Shown here: piece after piece, positions 16,931-25,350 of the stretch | Position numbering within the stretch: the first letter of the stretch is position 1 | Layout of the letters: the number at the start of each line of letters is the position of its first letter | DNA from: Oscillospiraceae bacterium | GTDB lineage: Bacteria > Bacillota > Clostridia > Oscillospirales > Oscillospiraceae | Assembly: GCA_017408525.1 (NCBI GenBank) | Contig: JAFQUN010000132.1 | Coordinates: forward strand, 1 to 49,254 | Reading direction: 5' to 3' | Length of the DNA: 49,254 nucleotides | Program-made: the position numbers and the translations under genes | The notes under the pieces: generated by a model | Told to the model about the DNA's origin: nothing | Databases searched by the model: none | The model's input: the letters and a program-made list of their open reading frames with translations, nothing else

Positions 16931-17656
16931 ATGCTGGAACTGAAAAACATCACCTACCGCGTCAGCTCACCTGATGGAGGGCAGACGATTTTGAACGATA
17001 TTTCCCTCACGATCCCCGACCACAAGCTTGTCGTTTTTACCGGTCCCAACGGCGGCGGCAAGACGACGCTTGCCAAGGTCATCATGGGGCTTGTGACACC
17101 TACATCGGGACAGATCTTCTACAATGGTGAGGACATTACTGACCTCGGCATCACCGAGCGCGCGCGCCGCGGCATAAGCTACGGTTTTCAGCAGCCGCCG
17201 CGCTTTAAGGGCATTACCGTGCGCGCACTTTTGACCATCGCCTCGGGAAACGAAAGCCTCTCGAAGGATCAGTGCTGCCGCTATCTCACGCAGGTCGGAC
17301 TTTGCGCGAACGACTATCTTGACCGCGAGGTGGACGTGAGCCTCTCCGGCGGCGAGGTCAAGCGCATCGAGATCGCAACGCTTCTTGCCCGTGGGAGCAG
17401 CATGATGATCTTTGACGAGCCGGAGGCGGGTATTGACCTTTGGAGCTTTGCGCGCCTTACGGAAACATTTGAGCAGATACACCAAACGCGGACGGCGACC
17501 ATGATCATCATCAGCCACCAGGAGCGCATCATCAGCCTTGCCGACGAGATCATCGTTGTCGGCGGCGGTGAGCTGCGCCACCGCGGCACGACGGAGGAGA
17601 TCTTCCCGCTCATCATGGCGGACACGCTCGGCTCGTGCCCGGTGCTCAGCAGATAA
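16931..17656 (+). CDS. sufC: Fe-S cluster assembly ATPase SufC (minimal SUF/SmsC type)
   Basis: 241 residues, one ABC ATPase domain. Walker A is GPNGGGKTT (near residue 37), the signature is LSGGEVKR and Walker B is MMIFDEPEAGID. The DEPEAGID variant and the adjoining SufB-like gene identify SufC rather than a transporter ATPase; no permease gene is near. It powers cluster assembly on the SufB scaffold in the cytoplasm. Start ATG 16931 has AAAGGAG upstream; the open frame to 16856 covers the promoter. The sufB gene follows 14 bp later. Confidence 0.9.
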   Translation: MLELKNITYRVSSPDGGQTILNDISLTIPDHKLVVFTGPNGGGKTTLAKVIMGLVTPTSGQIFYNGEDITDLGITERARRGISYGFQQPPRFKGITVRALLTIASGNESLSKDQCCRYLTQVGLCANDYLDREVDVSLSGGEVKRIEIATLLARGSSMMIFDEPEAGIDLWSFARLTETFEQIHQTRTATMIIISHQERIISLADEIIVVGGGELRHRGTTEEIFPLIMADTLGSCPVLSR

Positions 17657-17670
17657 GGAGGTTTTGCAGT

Positions 17671-18591
17671 ATGTTCAACGAGATCGATAATTCCCTGCTT
17701 GAAAAGATCGCAAACCTCACAGGAAAGAGCGTGGATGCGCTCAACATCCGAAAAGACAGCGGCTGCGCCGCGCGCCAGAGCACCGAGCACATCGAGATCA
17801 CCGAGCGCGAGGATAAACGCGGCATCGTCATCCGCATCAAAGACGGCACGGTCGGCGAAAAGTGCTATATCCCCGTCATCATCACAAAAACCGGCTTGCA
17901 GGAGGAGGTCTATAACGACTTCTATGTGGGCGAAAACTGCGACGTGGAGATCGTCGCCGGCTGCGGTATCCACAACAGCGGCTGCAACGAAGCGCGCCAT
18001 GACGGTGTGCATACGTTCCACATCGGCAAAAATTCGCGCGTGCTCTACGCCGAAAAGCACTACGGTGAGGGCGACGGCGAGGGGAAGAACGTTATGAATC
18101 CGCAAACGGTCGTCTACCTCGACGAGGGCGCGACCATGCAGATGGAAACCGTCCAGATCCGCGGCGTCGATTCGACCAAGCGCAGCACGAAGGTCGTCTG
18201 CGGCGCGGGCGCGGAGTGCGTCATCACCGAGCGCCTTCTCACCCACGGACATCAGGAGGCAGTTTCCGACATGGAGATCGTGCTTGACGGCGAGGATGCG
18301 CGCGGGCGCGTCATCTCCCGCAGCGTCGCGCAGGACGAATCGACCCAGCTTTTCTACCCGCGTATGGTCGGGAACACGCGCTGCTTCGGTCATGTCCAGT
18401 GCGACACGATCATCATGGGCGATGCGAAGGTCCGCTCCATTCCGGAGATCGCCGCGAACTCCACCGAAGCGCAGCTCATCCACGAGGCTGCTATCGGCAA
18501 GATCGCCGGAGACCAGCTTTTGAAGCTGCAAACGCTTGGGCTTACCGCTGAAGAAGCGGAAGAGCGTATCCTTGACGGATTCCTTGCGTAA
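17671..18591 (+). CDS. sufB: Fe-S cluster scaffold SufB/SufD-family protein (SmsB type)
   Basis: 306 residues, shorter than canonical SufB (~470). The C-terminal beta-helix region is recognisable (YAEKHYGEGDGEGKN, then the ISRSVAQDES and CFGHVQCD stretches, ending in the IHEAAIGKIAGDQLLKLQTLGLTAEEAEE helices). Several cysteines are available for cluster binding. With sufC alone and no sufD, sufS or sufU here, this is the two-gene minimal SUF arrangement described in anaerobes. AAGGAGG lies just upstream of the ATG at 17671. Confidence 0.87.
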   Translation: MFNEIDNSLLEKIANLTGKSVDALNIRKDSGCAARQSTEHIEITEREDKRGIVIRIKDGTVGEKCYIPVIITKTGLQEEVYNDFYVGENCDVEIVAGCGIHNSGCNEARHDGVHTFHIGKNSRVLYAEKHYGEGDGEGKNVMNPQTVVYLDEGATMQMETVQIRGVDSTKRSTKVVCGAGAECVITERLLTHGHQEAVSDMEIVLDGEDARGRVISRSVAQDESTQLFYPRMVGNTRCFGHVQCDTIIMGDAKVRSIPEIAANSTEAQLIHEAAIGKIAGDQLLKLQTLGLTAEEAEERILDGFLA

Positions 18592-18598
18592 AGCACCA

Positions 18599-18630
18599 CA
18601 CCCCGCCGGTGTATTTGCATCGGCGGGGTG
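18599..18630 (+). terminator. Hairpin after sufB, weak terminator
   Basis: A GC-rich stem of 13 bp with two wobble or weak pairs (18599-18611 and 18618-18630) but no T run after it. It may stabilise the sufCB mRNA 3' end or separate it from tRNA-Sec. Confidence 0.5.
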
Positions 18631-18642
18631 AAATGTGAATAT

Positions 18643-18738
18643 GGGAGTAGAAGGGTGTCTGGTGAGCCCTCCGGTCTTCAAAACCGGTATGAGCAGCGTC
18701 CCTGCTCGGGTGGGTTCGATTCCCACCTACTCTCGCCA
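18643..18738 (+). tRNA. selC: tRNA-Sec (anticodon TCA), CCA encoded
   Basis: 96 nt. The acceptor stem is 8 bp (GGGAGTAG with CTACTCTC, one G-T) and the T stem 5 bp (GTGGG/CCCAC), the 8+5 arrangement of bacterial tRNA-Sec. The anticodon arm is CCGGT-CTTCAAA-ACCGG with TCA at 18678-18680. There is a long variable arm, discriminator G, and encoded CCA at 18736-18738. It decodes UGA as selenocysteine together with selA and selB. Confidence 0.96.
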
Positions 18739-18774
18739 AAAAATCAGTGGAAGAGGCGCCGCCTCTTCCACTGA
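18738..18774 (-). terminator. fakA terminator, abutting the tRNA-Sec 3' end
   Basis: A 15-bp inverted repeat (18744-18758 and 18760-18774, loop trimmed in practice) is followed leftward by six T. The last of these is complementary to the final A of tRNA-Sec. Confidence 0.8.
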
Positions 18775-18779
18775 AAAAT

Positions 18780-20438
18780 TTATTCCATTGACACGATGTA
18801 GTAATACACCGGCTGTCCGCCGTGAAGCATTGTGATCTCTGCATCGGGACAAAGCTCGGCAAAAACAGCCTCCGCGGCCTTTGCGTCGTCCGCACTCACA
18901 TCCTCGCCATAGAAGATGCTCACAAACTCGCTCTTGCTGTCGCGTGCCTGCTCGGCAAGGTTGTGCAGCAATACCTTGATATCGCGGGAGGTGTCGAACA
19001 GCCGTCCGTCAAGGAGCGAGAGGTAATCGCCCTCTTTGATCGCGAAGCCGTCGAAGTCCGAATCGCGCGCGGCGTAGGTGATCTGTGCGGTCGAAACGGT
19101 AGAGATCGCCTCGACCATTGCCGCTTCGATCGCCTCGACATCCATGTTGGGGTCGACATTCATCATCGCGGTGATGCCCTGCGGCACGGTCGCGGTGGGA
19201 ATGACGATCACACGCTTTTCCGTAAGACCGACGCACTGCTGTGCTGCCATGATGATATTTTTGTTGTTGGGAAGCACGAACACAACATCGGCGGGGGAAT
19301 TTTTGATCTGGGTCAGGATGCTCTCCGTGCTGGGATTCATCGTCTGCCCGCCGCTGATGATGCCATCCACGCCGAGATCACGGAAAACCTCGGCAAGACC
19401 GTCGCCGGCACACACGGCAATAAAGCCAAGGCGCTTGTCACCGCCGATCGAGGGTGCCTCGTCCGCATCCTCGTCGGTGAGGTCATCGGCGCTCTTCGTC
19501 TTGCGGCCGGCTGCCATGTCCTCATACTGCATACGCATATTTTCGATCTTGCCGATCTCGAGCGTACCGTACTTTTGCGCTTCGTTCAAAACATCGCCGG
19601 GGACATCGGTATGGACATGGACCTTGAACGCGTCATCGTCCTCGCCGATCACGAGGCTGTCGCCGATGCCGTCAAGGTACGCACGCAGCGGCTCAATGGA
19701 TCCATTCGTCGTCTTGCGCACGATAAAAACGGTGTCGTAGGTAAAAGTGATATCCTCATCGGTGAGCGAAGCGAAGTCCGCCTTGCCCTGCGTCTCGCCA
19801 TCGTCTTCGACCTCGGGGAGCGGCTCGCCGCGCAGCGCATCGAGCATACCCTGCAAAATAAGAAGATAGCCCTTGCCGCCCGCGTCGACAACACCGGCTT
19901 TTTTGAGCACGGGGTTCATCTCGATCGTTTCGGCAAGTGTTTTGCTGCCCTGCTCGATCGCACTTGCGAGTACGGCATCAACATCGTCCGTTTCCTCCGC
20001 CGCGTGCATGGCGCGGTCGGCGGCAAGACGCGAAACGGTGAGGACGGTGCCCTCGGCGGGCTTCATAACGGCACTGTACGCCGCAGCGACGCCCTCCTGC
20101 ATGGCAGCGGCAAATTCGCACGCCGTCGCAGTCTCCTTTCCCTTGAGAGACTTGGAAATACCGCGGAAGAGGAGCGAGAGGATAACGCCCGAATTTCCGC
20201 GCGCACCGCGAAGGAGTGCCGAGGCGGTGACGCTTGCCGCTTTATCGATCGTCTCCGGCTCGATGGCGCGAAGCTCGCTTGCGGCGGTCTGGATAGTCAG
20301 ACTCATATTCGTACCCGTGTCGCCGTCGGGAACGGGGAAGACATTGAGGTCGTTGATGCTTTGCTTATGCAAAGTGATGGCGGCGGCGCCGTGGAGCATC
20401 ATCTGCTTGAAGAGCGCGCCCGTGATCTGAACGTTCAT
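18780..20438 (-). CDS. fakA: Fatty acid kinase catalytic subunit FakA (DAK2/YloV family)
   Basis: 552 residues. The N-terminal DAK2-type kinase domain has the Mg-binding stretch LNVFPVPDGDTGTNM (near residue 29) and LRGARGNSGVILS. A central and a C-terminal YloV-type domain follow. FakA phosphorylates fatty acids presented by DegV-type FakB proteins for phospholipid synthesis. Start ATG 20438 has AAGGAGG upstream; the open frame to 20471 is not used. It follows the Asp23-family gene by 29 bp, the usual Firmicutes arrangement (yloU-yloV). Confidence 0.93.
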   Translation of the reverse strand: MNVQITGALFKQMMLHGAAAITLHKQSINDLNVFPVPDGDTGTNMSLTIQTAASELRAIEPETIDKAASVTASALLRGARGNSGVILSLLFRGISKSLKGKETATACEFAAAMQEGVAAAYSAVMKPAEGTVLTVSRLAADRAMHAAEETDDVDAVLASAIEQGSKTLAETIEMNPVLKKAGVVDAGGKGYLLILQGMLDALRGEPLPEVEDDGETQGKADFASLTDEDITFTYDTVFIVRKTTNGSIEPLRAYLDGIGDSLVIGEDDDAFKVHVHTDVPGDVLNEAQKYGTLEIGKIENMRMQYEDMAAGRKTKSADDLTDEDADEAPSIGGDKRLGFIAVCAGDGLAEVFRDLGVDGIISGGQTMNPSTESILTQIKNSPADVVFVLPNNKNIIMAAQQCVGLTEKRVIVIPTATVPQGITAMMNVDPNMDVEAIEAAMVEAISTVSTAQITYAARDSDFDGFAIKEGDYLSLLDGRLFDTSRDIKVLLHNLAEQARDSKSEFVSIFYGEDVSADDAKAAEAVFAELCPDAEITMLHGGQPVYYYIVSME

Positions 20439-20467
20439 GAAAGAACCTCCTTGGAAAATGGGTGACG

Positions 20468-20818
20468 TCACATGACGATGGAGTCGACATATACATCGAC
20501 GGACTGTACTGTGACGCCGGTGCTCTTATGCACCATATAGCGCACCTCATGCATGATGGAGCGGCAGATCTCGGCGATGTTGACGCCGTGATCGACAACG
20601 ATGTGCAGCTCGATGGAAAGCGAGCCGTCGTCATTCGCGCAAAGACCAACGCCCTTGCCCATCGCCTCGCGGCGGAGCAGATGCACAAGACCGTCGGTCA
20701 TGGAGCGATATGCCATTCCCTTGACGCCGAAGCAGTTTGTTGCGGCGGCGCCGGTGATGTTGGTAAGGACGGCGCTGCTGATGGAAACGTCGCCCAGCGT
20801 GTTTTCTAATTTGATCAT
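20468..20818 (-). CDS. Asp23/Gls24 family protein (YloU type)
   Basis: 116 residues, full family length. A small alpha/beta cytoplasmic protein linked to envelope stress. The central IELHIVVDHGVNIAEICRSIMHEVRYMV and the end VTVQSVDVYVDSI match the family. The start at 20818 (MIKLEN) is preferred over 20827 because AGAAAGGA is then ~9 nt away. Heads the operon with fakA. Confidence 0.9.
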   Translation of the reverse strand: MIKLENTLGDVSISSAVLTNITGAAATNCFGVKGMAYRSMTDGLVHLLRREAMGKGVGLCANDDGSLSIELHIVVDHGVNIAEICRSIMHEVRYMVHKSTGVTVQSVDVYVDSIVM

Positions 20819-20860
20819 AACCGACATCCTTTCTCGGAAAAATGTTACGACACTTTATGC

Positions 20861-20891
20861 TTCGAAAAAGATGCTGTACATCTTTTTCGAA
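20861..20891. repeat. Palindromic element 1 (AAGATG core)
   Basis: Perfect 13-bp arms TTCGAAAAAGATG and its complement with loop CTGTA, located in the leader of the asp23-fakA operon. One of four palindromes sharing an AAGATG(C) core. Confidence 0.75.
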
Positions 20892-20931
20892 TTTGCCTCT
20901 TTATGGCAGGGGAAATATGAAGAGGTAATTT

Positions 20932-20960
20932 ATTATATACGAAAAATTCCGGAATAACAA
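20932..20960 (-). promoter_or_regulatory. asp23-fakA promoter
   Basis: Minus-strand TTGTTA (20955-20960) - 17 bp - TATAAT (20932-20937). The transcript leader would include palindromic element 1. Confidence 0.7.
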
Positions 20961-20999
20961 GCAGAAAATATGACAAAGTGAAGAAAGTGGGAACGGCTA

Positions 21000-21028
21000 T
21001 TGAAAAACAGGAGAAATTCCCGTAAAAT
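21000..21028 (+). promoter_or_regulatory. rarD operon promoter
   Basis: TTGAAA (21000-21005) - 17 bp - TAAAAT (21023-21028), divergent from the asp23-fakA promoter. Confidence 0.6.
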
Positions 21029-21066
21029 AAAAAACAGGCAGGTTTTTGAGAAAGAGAGAGAATGAC

Positions 21067-21948
21067 TTGAAAAAAGAACCGCTTTTTGTTCTTTGCTGTT
21101 ATATATTGTGGGGGCTGCTTCCGATTTTCTGGAAAACGCTTGCGGAGGTGGATGCCTTTTACATCCTCTCTGTCCGCATCGTTTTTTCGCTTTTGTTCGC
21201 TGCACTGCTTCTGAGCGTGCGCGGTGGCTTTTCCGCCGTGCGTGCCGCGCTTTCGGATCAACGCGAGCGAAGGCTTCTTTTTGCGGCGGGCTGGCTCGTG
21301 TGTGCGAACTGGGGCGCGTATATCTGGGCGGTCAATAACGGGCATGTCCTCGATGCGAGCCTTGCATACTATATAAACCCCATTATGTCCATCCTGCTTG
21401 GTGCGTTCGTTTTTCGCGAGCGGCTTTCGCGGCTGCAATGGGTGTCCGTTGCGCTGGTGGCGGTCGGCATCATCGTCACGGCGGTGCGCTTTGGAACGGT
21501 GCCGTATCTTGCGCTTTTGATCGCGGGGAGCTTTGCACTCTACGGCGCGGCGAAAAAGAATGTGAAAAGCACGAGCGCCGTCTCGCTTTTTGTCGAAACG
21601 CTCATGACCGTTCCGTTCGCGCTCGTACTGCTTGTGTGGATGGAATCGCGCGGGACGGGCGCACTCGGCGTGATGCATGGGGCGGAGTTTCTGCTTTTGC
21701 CGCTTGCGGGTATTGTGACAGCTGTGCCGCTGCTTTTTTACGCCGCCGGCATCAAAAAGACATCCTATGCCGCTGCGGGCATACTCATGTTTATCAACCC
21801 CACGCTGCAATTTCTGCTCGGCGTTTTTCTCTACGGTGAGCCGTTCACATCGACCCACGCGCTTCTTTTTGTGTTCGTGTGGGCGGGCGCTGCACTTTTT
21901 GCTGTGGGAAATCTGCGGGGAAATAAGGAGAAGGATCTATGCGAGTGA
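21067..21948 (+). CDS. rarD: RarD-type EamA transporter
   Basis: About 293 residues with ten membrane helices, in two EamA halves. LCCYILWGLLPIFWK at the start, NWGAYIWAVNNGHVLDASLAYYINP and SYAAAGILMFINPTLQF are typical of RarD (chloramphenicol-sensitivity protein family). The substrate is unknown. No ATG fits: the start is TTG at 21067 (GAGAAAGAGAGAG upstream) or TTG at 21046. It overlaps rsmD by 10 nt. Confidence 0.88.
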   Translation: MKKEPLFVLCCYILWGLLPIFWKTLAEVDAFYILSVRIVFSLLFAALLLSVRGGFSAVRAALSDQRERRLLFAAGWLVCANWGAYIWAVNNGHVLDASLAYYINPIMSILLGAFVFRERLSRLQWVSVALVAVGIIVTAVRFGTVPYLALLIAGSFALYGAAKKNVKSTSAVSLFVETLMTVPFALVLLVWMESRGTGALGVMHGAEFLLLPLAGIVTAVPLLFYAAGIKKTSYAAAGILMFINPTLQFLLGVFLYGEPFTSTHALLFVFVWAGAALFAVGNLRGNKEKDLCE

Positions 21949-22487
21949 TTACAGGAACGGCGCGTGGGCGTCGGCTCAAGGAGCTTAAGGGTATGGATAC
22001 CCGACCGACCACCGACAAGGTCAAAGAGAGCCTTTTCAGCATTATCCAGTTTGAGATCGAGGGTCGGCGTGCGCTTGACCTTTTTGCGGGAACAGGACAG
22101 CTTGGCATCGAGGCGCTCAGCCGCGGTGCGGCGTCCGCTGTTTTTGTCGACCAGCGAAACGATGCGGTACAGCTCGTGCGCGAGAATCTGAAGCTGTGCG
22201 ATTTTACCGACCGCGCGCAGGTCATCTGCGGCGATGCGATGGCGTACCTTTCTTCCGTGCGTGAGAAGTTTGACCTTGTCTTTCTTGACCCGCCATATGC
22301 CGACGGGCTTCTTGAAAAGGCGGTCGCGCATATTGCAAGATTTGACATTCTTAAACCGCATGGTATAATGATTGCGGAAAGCCCGCTCGATAAAACGATG
22401 CCGCAGCTTTCCGAGCCGTACACGCTCCATCGGGAGTATCGCTACGGAAAGATCAAGCTCACGGTGTACCACCGTACGGGCGAATGA
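21939..22487 (+). CDS. rsmD: 16S rRNA (guanine-966-N2)-methyltransferase RsmD
   Basis: 182 residues, full length. N-terminal ITGTARGRRL and RPTTDKVKESLF, AdoMet motif DLFAGTGQLGIEALSRGA (near residue 48) and catalytic LDPPY (near 112) are all present. It methylates G966 of 16S rRNA. It overlaps rarD and precedes coaD by 11 bp; rsmD-coaD is a conserved pair in Firmicutes. Confidence 0.95.
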   Translation: MRVITGTARGRRLKELKGMDTRPTTDKVKESLFSIIQFEIEGRRALDLFAGTGQLGIEALSRGAASAVFVDQRNDAVQLVRENLKLCDFTDRAQVICGDAMAYLSSVREKFDLVFLDPPYADGLLEKAVAHIARFDILKPHGIMIAESPLDKTMPQLSEPYTLHREYRYGKIKLTVYHRTGE

Positions 22488-22498
22488 GGTGAGAGCGG

Positions 22499-22978
22499 AT
22501 GAAAACGGCTGTCTTTCCCGGGAGCTTTGACCCCGTTACGCTGGGACACGCCGATGTGATCGAGCGTGCGGCGCGGCTTTTCGACCGTGTGTATGTCGCT
22601 ATCGTTCCCAACGGTGCAAAGCGTAATCCGATGTTCACAGATGAGGAAAAGCTCGCACTTGTGCGTGCGTCCGTCGCACAGCTCCCGAATGTGACGGCGG
22701 AGCTTTGGGACGGACTTTTGACCGATTATGCCGCGAGTGTCGGCGCGCAATTTCTTATTCGCGCCGCGCGCAACGCGACGGATTTTGATGCGGAGCATCA
22801 GCTCTCGCGCATTTACGCGGATGTGTCGGGCGGCACGCTTGAAACGGTGCTTTTTTGCGCTGACCCGCGCTATCAGCACATCAGCTCCACTATGGTGCGC
22901 GAGATGGTCAAGTACGGACAGGACCTCACGCGCTATATGCCCCGCCCGGCGGCGGAACTTGTGAAAGGGAGGAAATAG
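22499..22978 (+). CDS. coaD: Pantetheine-phosphate adenylyltransferase CoaD
   Basis: 159 residues. It transfers AMP to 4'-phosphopantetheine, the penultimate step of coenzyme A synthesis. FPGSFDPVTLGHADVI holds the TxGH-type nucleotidyltransferase motif and HISSTMVRE the C-terminal ISSTxVR motif. Ends in TAG, 2 bp before the next gene. Confidence 0.96.
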   Translation: MKTAVFPGSFDPVTLGHADVIERAARLFDRVYVAIVPNGAKRNPMFTDEEKLALVRASVAQLPNVTAELWDGLLTDYAASVGAQFLIRAARNATDFDAEHQLSRIYADVSGGTLETVLFCADPRYQHISSTMVREMVKYGQDLTRYMPRPAAELVKGRK

Positions 22979-22980
22979 GC

Positions 22981-23523
22981 ATGGCTAATAATGATGTGCA
23001 TGAGCTCAACGATGTGCAGCAGCTTCTTGATATGCTTTATGCGATGATCGATGACGCGCGGAACGCGCCGCTTAGCAACGACAAGTGCGTCATCAACCGC
23101 GATGAAGCGCTTGACCTTTTGGAGGAGGCGCGTGCGAAGCTCCCTGCCGAGCTCAAGCAGGCACAGCGCATCATCACAAGCCGCGAAGAGTACATCGAAA
23201 CGGCAAAAAGCGAGGTCGAAAAGATGATGCAGCGCGCTGAGGCGGCGGCAAAGTCGAAGATCTCCGAAAGTGAAGTGGTGCAGGCTGCGCGTGAAAAGGC
23301 ACGCGAGATCATCAGCCGTGCCGAGGAACGTGCGCGCGATATGTACCGTGCGGCGAATGAGTATGCCGAGGATACCCTGCGCCGCGGTGAGGAGGCATTG
23401 CAGCAGGCTGCCAAGGAGATGCAGGAGTCGCGTACGCGTTTCCGTGCCGCCTCCGCAGAGCAGATGCAGCGCAACCGCGAGGAGCTTGACCGTCAGGCTA
23501 AAGAAAAGAAGTCGAAATTTTAA
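22981..23523 (+). CDS. Coiled-coil protein downstream of coaD
   Basis: 180 residues, almost wholly alpha-helical and highly charged, with a long coiled coil from about residue 50 to the end (repeated AAKSK, AREKAREI and AEERARDM heptads). It resembles ATP synthase b/E stalk-type or YlqD-like helices in composition only. A gene of this type commonly follows coaD in Clostridia. It starts 2 bp after coaD and is followed by a terminator. The function is not known; a scaffold role in cell envelope processes is a guess. Confidence 0.7.
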   Translation: MANNDVHELNDVQQLLDMLYAMIDDARNAPLSNDKCVINRDEALDLLEEARAKLPAELKQAQRIITSREEYIETAKSEVEKMMQRAEAAAKSKISESEVVQAAREKAREIISRAEERARDMYRAANEYAEDTLRRGEEALQQAAKEMQESRTRFRAASAEQMQRNREELDRQAKEKKSKF

Positions 23524-23602
23524 GCAAAATTTTGTTAAAAACGACGAAAAAGATTTTGAGCAATTTAAAAGCGTCCGAAGGGTAAACAGGACTTTGTGCA
23601 TA

Positions 23603-23647
23603 AAACGCCCCGCATCACAAGATATTGTGATGCGGGGCGTTTCTTTG
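23603..23647 (+). terminator. Terminator of rarD-rsmD-coaD operon
   Basis: An 18-bp perfect stem (23603-23620 and 23625-23642, loop GATA) followed by TTCTTTG. The rest of the 23524-23934 gap holds the dcw promoter and leader. Confidence 0.88.
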
Positions 23648-23746
23648 CCCGCAAAGCAGTGAAACAATTGTTTGAATATTGAAGGAATGAGAGGAAAAGA
23701 AGGAAAAAACAGCGCGACAGCGGCGAATTTTGGAAAAAATTTTTGC

Positions 23747-23799
23747 TTGCATTTGTGGAAAAACTTTTGTATCATCGAAAGTGGAGTGGGGGAAAGTGG
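23747..23799 (+). promoter_or_regulatory. dcw cluster promoter with candidate MraZ boxes
   Basis: TTGCAT (23747-23752) - 17 bp - TATCAT (23770-23775). Just downstream are two copies of AAAGTGG (23778-23784 and 23793-23799), 15 bp apart with another GTGG run between. MraZ proteins bind tandem G-rich repeats ahead of mraZ; AAAGTG[TG] is the box reported in Mollicutes. Autoregulation by MraZ is inferred. Confidence 0.6.
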
Positions 23800-23934
23800 T
23801 GCCTTGTGTTGAGATGTGGTGCCACAAACCACTAAAATGGGAAAAGCGCGCCTCGACCTTTATCACAGACGATGAGGGGCGGGGTGTCTGCGCGTCCTTA
23901 TTTTTGGAAAAGCGCCGCAAAGGAGGTGGAATGG

Positions 23935-24351
23935 ATGACCGGTCAATATCAGCACTCGATCGACGCGAAGGGTCGGTTGTTCATTCCTGCCAAGCTGCGC
24001 GAAGAGCTGGGCGAGACGTTTTATGTGACGATGGGCATGGATTCATGCCTTTCGGTCTACTCCGATGCGAGCTGGGCGCGGTTTACCGAAAAGTTTGAAA
24101 GCCTTCCCTATACCAAGACGAAGGCGATGCGTCCGCTTTTTGCAAACGCTGCCAAATGCGAGCCGGATTCGCAGGGGCGCATCCTGCTGCCGCAGAAGCT
24201 GCGCCAGTATGCCTCGCTTGACAAGGATGTTGTCGTTATCGGCGTTTCCAACCGCGCGGAGATCTGGAACGCGGAGCGTTGGTATGCGATCGAGGCGGAG
24301 GAGCTGAGCGCGGAGAATCTTGCTGCCGCGATGGAGGAGCTGGGATTCTGA
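23935..24351 (+). CDS. mraZ: Transcriptional regulator MraZ
   Basis: 138 residues with two SpoVT/AbrB-like halves: YQHSIDAKGRLFIPAKLREELG near the N-terminus and EPDSQGRILLPQKLRQYASL in the middle. It regulates the division and wall gene cluster it heads. Start ATG 23935 has AGGAGG 8 nt upstream. The rsmH gene follows 1 nt after the stop. Confidence 0.95.
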   Translation: MTGQYQHSIDAKGRLFIPAKLREELGETFYVTMGMDSCLSVYSDASWARFTEKFESLPYTKTKAMRPLFANAAKCEPDSQGRILLPQKLRQYASLDKDVVVIGVSNRAEIWNAERWYAIEAEELSAENLAAAMEELGF

Positions 24352-24352
24352 T

Positions 24353-25315
24353 ATGGCTTTTGATAAAAATTCCGCGCAGGATCAAGCTTACGGGCATAAG
24401 CCTATTATGCTCGACGAGTGTATCGATGCACTCGCTGTACGCGAGGACGGTGTGTATCTTGACGGAACGCTCGGGCGCGCCGGTCACTCGTTTGAGATCG
24501 CGCGCCGCCTGAAGACGGGACGTCTGATCGGTATTGACCGCGACATGACTGCCATCCATGCAGCACGCGAGCGGCTTGCCCCGTATATGGAGCGCGTGAC
24601 GCTCATCCACGGCAATTTTTGCGATGTTGCAGACCTCCTGCACGCGCACGGTATTGACGGCGTTGACGGGATGCTTTTTGACCTCGGCGTTTCCTCGCCG
24701 CAGCTCGATGAAGCAAGCCGCGGGTTTTCCTACATGAACGACGCGCCGCTCGATATGCGTATGGACACGGCAGCGCCGCTCACCGCGCGTGAGGTCGTAA
24801 ATCTCTGGAGCGTGGACGAGCTTCGCCGCATCCTCACGGAATACGGTGAGGAGCGGTACGCCGCCGCGATCGCCCGTGCCATCGTGCGCGAACGCGATCG
24901 CGCCCCCATCGAAACGACGCTGCAGCTTGTGGACATCATCAAAGGTGCGATGCCGGCTGCGGCGCTGCGCGAAAAGCAGCACCCTGCAAAACGGAGCTTT
25001 CAGGCGATCCGCATTGCCGTTAACGACGAGCTCGGCGCGCTCGAGCCGATGCTGCGCGGCGCGGCGGAGTGTCTGCGCCCCGGCGGGCGGCTTGCCGTCA
25101 TCACGTTCCATTCGCTCGAAGACCGCATCGTCAAGCGCACGATGCAAAATCTTGCCGCACCCTGCACCTGCCCGCCGCAGTTTCCTGTGTGTGTTTGCGG
25201 TAAAAAGGCGACGCTGCGGCTCGTGTCGAAAAAGCCTGTTACCTGCTCCGAGGAGGAGCTTGCATATAATCCGCGCGCGCGCAGTGCGAAGCTTCGCATC
25301 GCCGAGCGGATCTAA
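24353..25315 (+). CDS. rsmH: 16S rRNA (cytosine-1402-N4)-methyltransferase RsmH
   Basis: 320 residues. It methylates C1402 of 16S rRNA. HKPIMLDECIDAL at the start, LDGTLGRAGHS as the AdoMet loop, FDLGVSSPQLDEASRGFSY and the C-terminal FHSLEDRIVKR are family signatures. A C-terminal CTCPPQFPVCVCGKK cysteine cluster is typical. Second gene of dcw. Confidence 0.96.
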   Translation: MAFDKNSAQDQAYGHKPIMLDECIDALAVREDGVYLDGTLGRAGHSFEIARRLKTGRLIGIDRDMTAIHAARERLAPYMERVTLIHGNFCDVADLLHAHGIDGVDGMLFDLGVSSPQLDEASRGFSYMNDAPLDMRMDTAAPLTAREVVNLWSVDELRRILTEYGEERYAAAIARAIVRERDRAPIETTLQLVDIIKGAMPAAALREKQHPAKRSFQAIRIAVNDELGALEPMLRGAAECLRPGGRLAVITFHSLEDRIVKRTMQNLAAPCTCPPQFPVCVCGKKATLRLVSKKPVTCSEEELAYNPRARSAKLRIAERI

Positions 25316-25350
25316 ACTTTGAAAATCTGAGGAAAGGGGGATACCGTTCC

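Noticed and set aside
18822..20465. A 547-codon open frame on the plus strand opposite fakA
   Set aside because: It mirrors the coding frame of fakA, whose family motifs are clear; the translation is His/Arg/Asp-rich with no domain, as antisense frames of GC-rich genes are.
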